NCBI RefSeq assembly: GCF_003233845.1
Contig: NZ_QKRB01000060.1
Coordinates: 1-64,000 of the forward strand
Reading direction: 5' to 3'
Source of the DNA: Paenibacillus sambharensis
Lineage (GTDB): Bacteria; Bacillota; Bacilli; Paenibacillales; Paenibacillaceae
DNA length: 64,000 bases
Shown here: positions 62,838 to 64,000 of the stretch, one piece after another
How positions within the stretch are numbered: position 1 is the stretch's first letter
Layout: the number at the start of each line of letters is the position of its first letter
The notes under the pieces: generated by a model
Told to the model about the DNA's origin: nothing
Database searches by the model: none
Seen by the model: the letters and a program-made list of their open reading frames with translations, nothing else
Program-made: the position numbers and the translations under genes

Positions 62838-63725
62838 GTGACAACGATAATGGAGTATGAGCTTGTAAAATTTGACGATGATCTTCCGGTAAAGGTTATT
62901 CTTCATCCTGTGGATGATACGATAAGATACTTCCCGAGACACTGGCATGATAGTGTTGAAATTTCTTATGTTGTTGCGGGTCAAATAGATACCATCTATA
63001 TCGAGGGAACCGACTACACATCGGGGCCGGGCGATATTGTGGTGATCAATTCGAACGAGGTGCACTCCTTTTCTGTTGAGCAAACCGAAGGCAGCTCGGC
63101 TCTGACGATCATCATCTCCCCAGGCTTCCTGAAGGACAATTGCCCTGATATTGACCGTATCCGGTTCCAGTGCATCTCCAGTGTGGAGAATGACGAGCAG
63201 CAGCAGGCCAGGTACGCCAGGCTTCGTGATACCCTGGATTCCATCATAGAGGTGTACCGGAACAGCGAGACGGACCCGCTGGCCCCTATCCGAATGAAGG
63301 CCTTATCTTATGAACTGATCTACTTGCTGCTGAGAGATTTTGCAGTGGAGAAGAATCATGCAGGAGCGATTAAATCCCACAAGCATTTGAGTCTGCTAAC
63401 CGAGATCACCGATTTCATTAAGGAAAACTACAAGCATCAGCTGTCTATTCGTCTCATCGCCTCCCGGTTCGGGTTTTCTGTTGAGTATCTGTGCCGCTTT
63501 TTCCGCAAACAGATCGGGATGACGATTCTTCAGTACATCCATGCGATCCGGCTTGAGAGCGGGCTTCGTGACCTGGTTACGACAGACCATCCGGTTACTC
63601 AGATTGCTGACGATAACGGCTTCCCGAATGTGAAGTCCTTTAATCGTGTGTTTAAGTCTGTATACCTAGTAACGCCCGATCAATATCGTAAGTCGAAACG
63701 ACTAAATTTGACAAGGGGTTTGTAA
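62838..63725 (+). CDS. AraC-family transcriptional regulator
   Basis: A 295-residue regulator. The N-terminal half is a cupin-like sensor domain (HWHDSVEISYVVAGQIDTIY, GPGDIVVINSNEVHSF). The C-terminal 100 residues hold two helix-turn-helix motifs (SIRLIASRFGFSVEYLCRFFRKQ; VTQIADDNGFPNVKSFNRVFKSVY). The start is a GTG at 62838 after GAGAAAGA; an ATG at 62850 is an alternative. It is divergent from the chemoreceptor gene. Targets unknown, possibly nearby sugar genes. Confidence 0.92.
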   Translation: MTTIMEYELVKFDDDLPVKVILHPVDDTIRYFPRHWHDSVEISYVVAGQIDTIYIEGTDYTSGPGDIVVINSNEVHSFSVEQTEGSSALTIIISPGFLKDNCPDIDRIRFQCISSVENDEQQQARYARLRDTLDSIIEVYRNSETDPLAPIRMKALSYELIYLLLRDFAVEKNHAGAIKSHKHLSLLTEITDFIKENYKHQLSIRLIASRFGFSVEYLCRFFRKQIGMTILQYIHAIRLESGLRDLVTTDHPVTQIADDNGFPNVKSFNRVFKSVYLVTPDQYRKSKRLNLTRGL

Positions 63726-63798
63726 GAAAAATGTCAAATGGTCAAGAAATGACTCGATTTTAGCTAAGAATAGACCTTATATTGGGTGTTTTTTTTGC

Positions 63799-63886
63799 TA
63801 CAATAACAGGAGACCCACTCAAACGGTGGGAATGAATCCTGCGAAATCAGGATTACATAGACATATATACCTAGGAGGAAAGAACC
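63799..63886 (+). promoter_or_regulatory. Two-hairpin 5' leader of the last gene
   Basis: A -10-like TACAAT at 63799-63804 is followed by two tandem hairpins, CCCAC/GTGGG (63814-63830) and AATCCTG/CAGGATT (63835-63854), and the AGGAGG ribosome site at 63874. Together they could form a structured leader such as a riboswitch or an RNA-stability element. No known class is fully matched. Confidence 0.45.
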
Positions 63887-64000
63887 ATGTCTAAGAAGTT
63901 ATTGGTTACCATGGCTGCAGCGCTCGCTTTCACAGGAATTGGCAATGTGGCAAGTCAGAACCCGAACACAGTGGCGTATGCACAAGAAAGTGCTTATGAT
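63887..64000 (+). CDS. Secreted protein, N-terminal part only
   Basis: The first 38 codons of a gene that continues past the window. The start ATG is preceded by CTAGGAGGAAAG. The product begins MSKKLLVTMAAALAFTGIG and continues to VAYAQES, a clear signal peptide with a probable cleavage site after AYA or AYAQ. The mature protein is not visible, so no function can be given. A structured leader lies before it. Confidence 0.75.
   Translation, partial: MSKKLLVTMAAALAFTGIGNVASQNPNTVAYAQESAYD

Noticed and set aside
63810-63860. A mini-ykkC (guanidine-II) riboswitch
   Set aside because: Two tandem hairpins are present, but the loops are TCAAACG and CGAAAT rather than the ACGR loops of that class.
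63799-63886. A complete ydaO (c-di-AMP) riboswitch
   Set aside because: Only the inner two hairpins and a GAAT-like joint are similar. The outer helix and the two-fold symmetric conserved elements are missing between the -10 box and the gene.
1-64000. tRNA or rRNA genes, CRISPR arrays, phage integrases, replication origins
   Set aside because: I looked for cloverleaf ends, regularly spaced repeats, integrase catalytic motifs and origin-type repeats, and saw none I could support. A tRNA-scanning program would be needed to be sure.

Overview
The window looks like a low-to-mid-GC Firmicute chromosome, most likely Paenibacillus or a close relative. The evidence is the S-layer-homology (SLH) surface enzymes, the YesM/YesN two-component pair next to a CUT1 sugar transporter, LplB/YtcP-type permeases, purine-rich Shine-Dalgarno sites and T-tract terminators. 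No rRNA, tRNA, CRISPR array, phage gene or integrase was recognised.

Layout. (1) 1-2423: a complete-looking IS21-family element (istA-istB), followed by the last codons of an interrupted gene. (2) 2.6-5.7 kb, minus strand: a polymorphic toxin with a row of small immunity-type genes. (3) 5.9-11.0 kb: an RNA-repair cassette of a divergent Hen1 2'-O-methyltransferase, a three-domain Pnkp (kinase-phosphatase-ligase) and an unassigned helical-repeat protein. (4) 11.2-28.4 kb: a visibly AT-richer block with a complete DNA phosphorothioation system. It holds the restriction genes dptF-dptG-dptH, then dndB-dndC-dndD-dndE-cysteine desulfurase on a separate promoter, then an HNH-nuclease-like gene. (5) 27.1-31.6 kb: remains of one or two McrBC-like modules (AAA ATPase plus DUF2357/PD-(D/E)XK nuclease). 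One piece lies inside the Dnd block edge, the ATPase gene is beheaded at the other edge, and the nuclease gene is frameshifted near its end. (6) 31.6-42 kb: two polymorphic toxin genes built on a 1.5-kb direct repeat but with different C-terminal nuclease domains, and many immunity-type genes and immunity debris. (7) 42.2-53.0 kb: a truncated ABC ATPase, an SLH-anchored serine hydrolase, an SLH-anchored GH16 beta-1,3-glucanase with four carbohydrate-binding modules, and a GH161-type beta-1,3-oligoglucan phosphorylase. (8) 53.1-60.4 kb: the YesN/YesM pair divergent from two permeases and a binding lipoprotein. (9) 60.5-64 kb: a chemoreceptor, an AraC regulator and the start of a secreted protein behind a two-hairpin leader.

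How the parts fit. The right half reads as a beta-1,3-glucan (laminarin/callose-type) use locus. A surface GH16 cuts the polymer, the CUT1 importer brings in oligomers, the phosphorylase releases glucose 1-phosphate inside, and YesMN probably senses the supply. A candidate catabolite-response element sits in front of the binding protein. The left half is a conflict island where DNA modification/restriction, RNA repair, McrBC-like remains and contact-dependent-type toxins with immunities lie side by side.

The most interesting signals are: a GAAC-N4-GTTC palindrome (LexA/DinR-box core) lying on the -35 element of the dndB promoter; the helical-repeat third gene of the RNA-repair cassette and its closeness to a toxin; and the duplicated toxin scaffold with swapped warheads. 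All functions are inferred from reading the sequence and from family knowledge; no database search was run.
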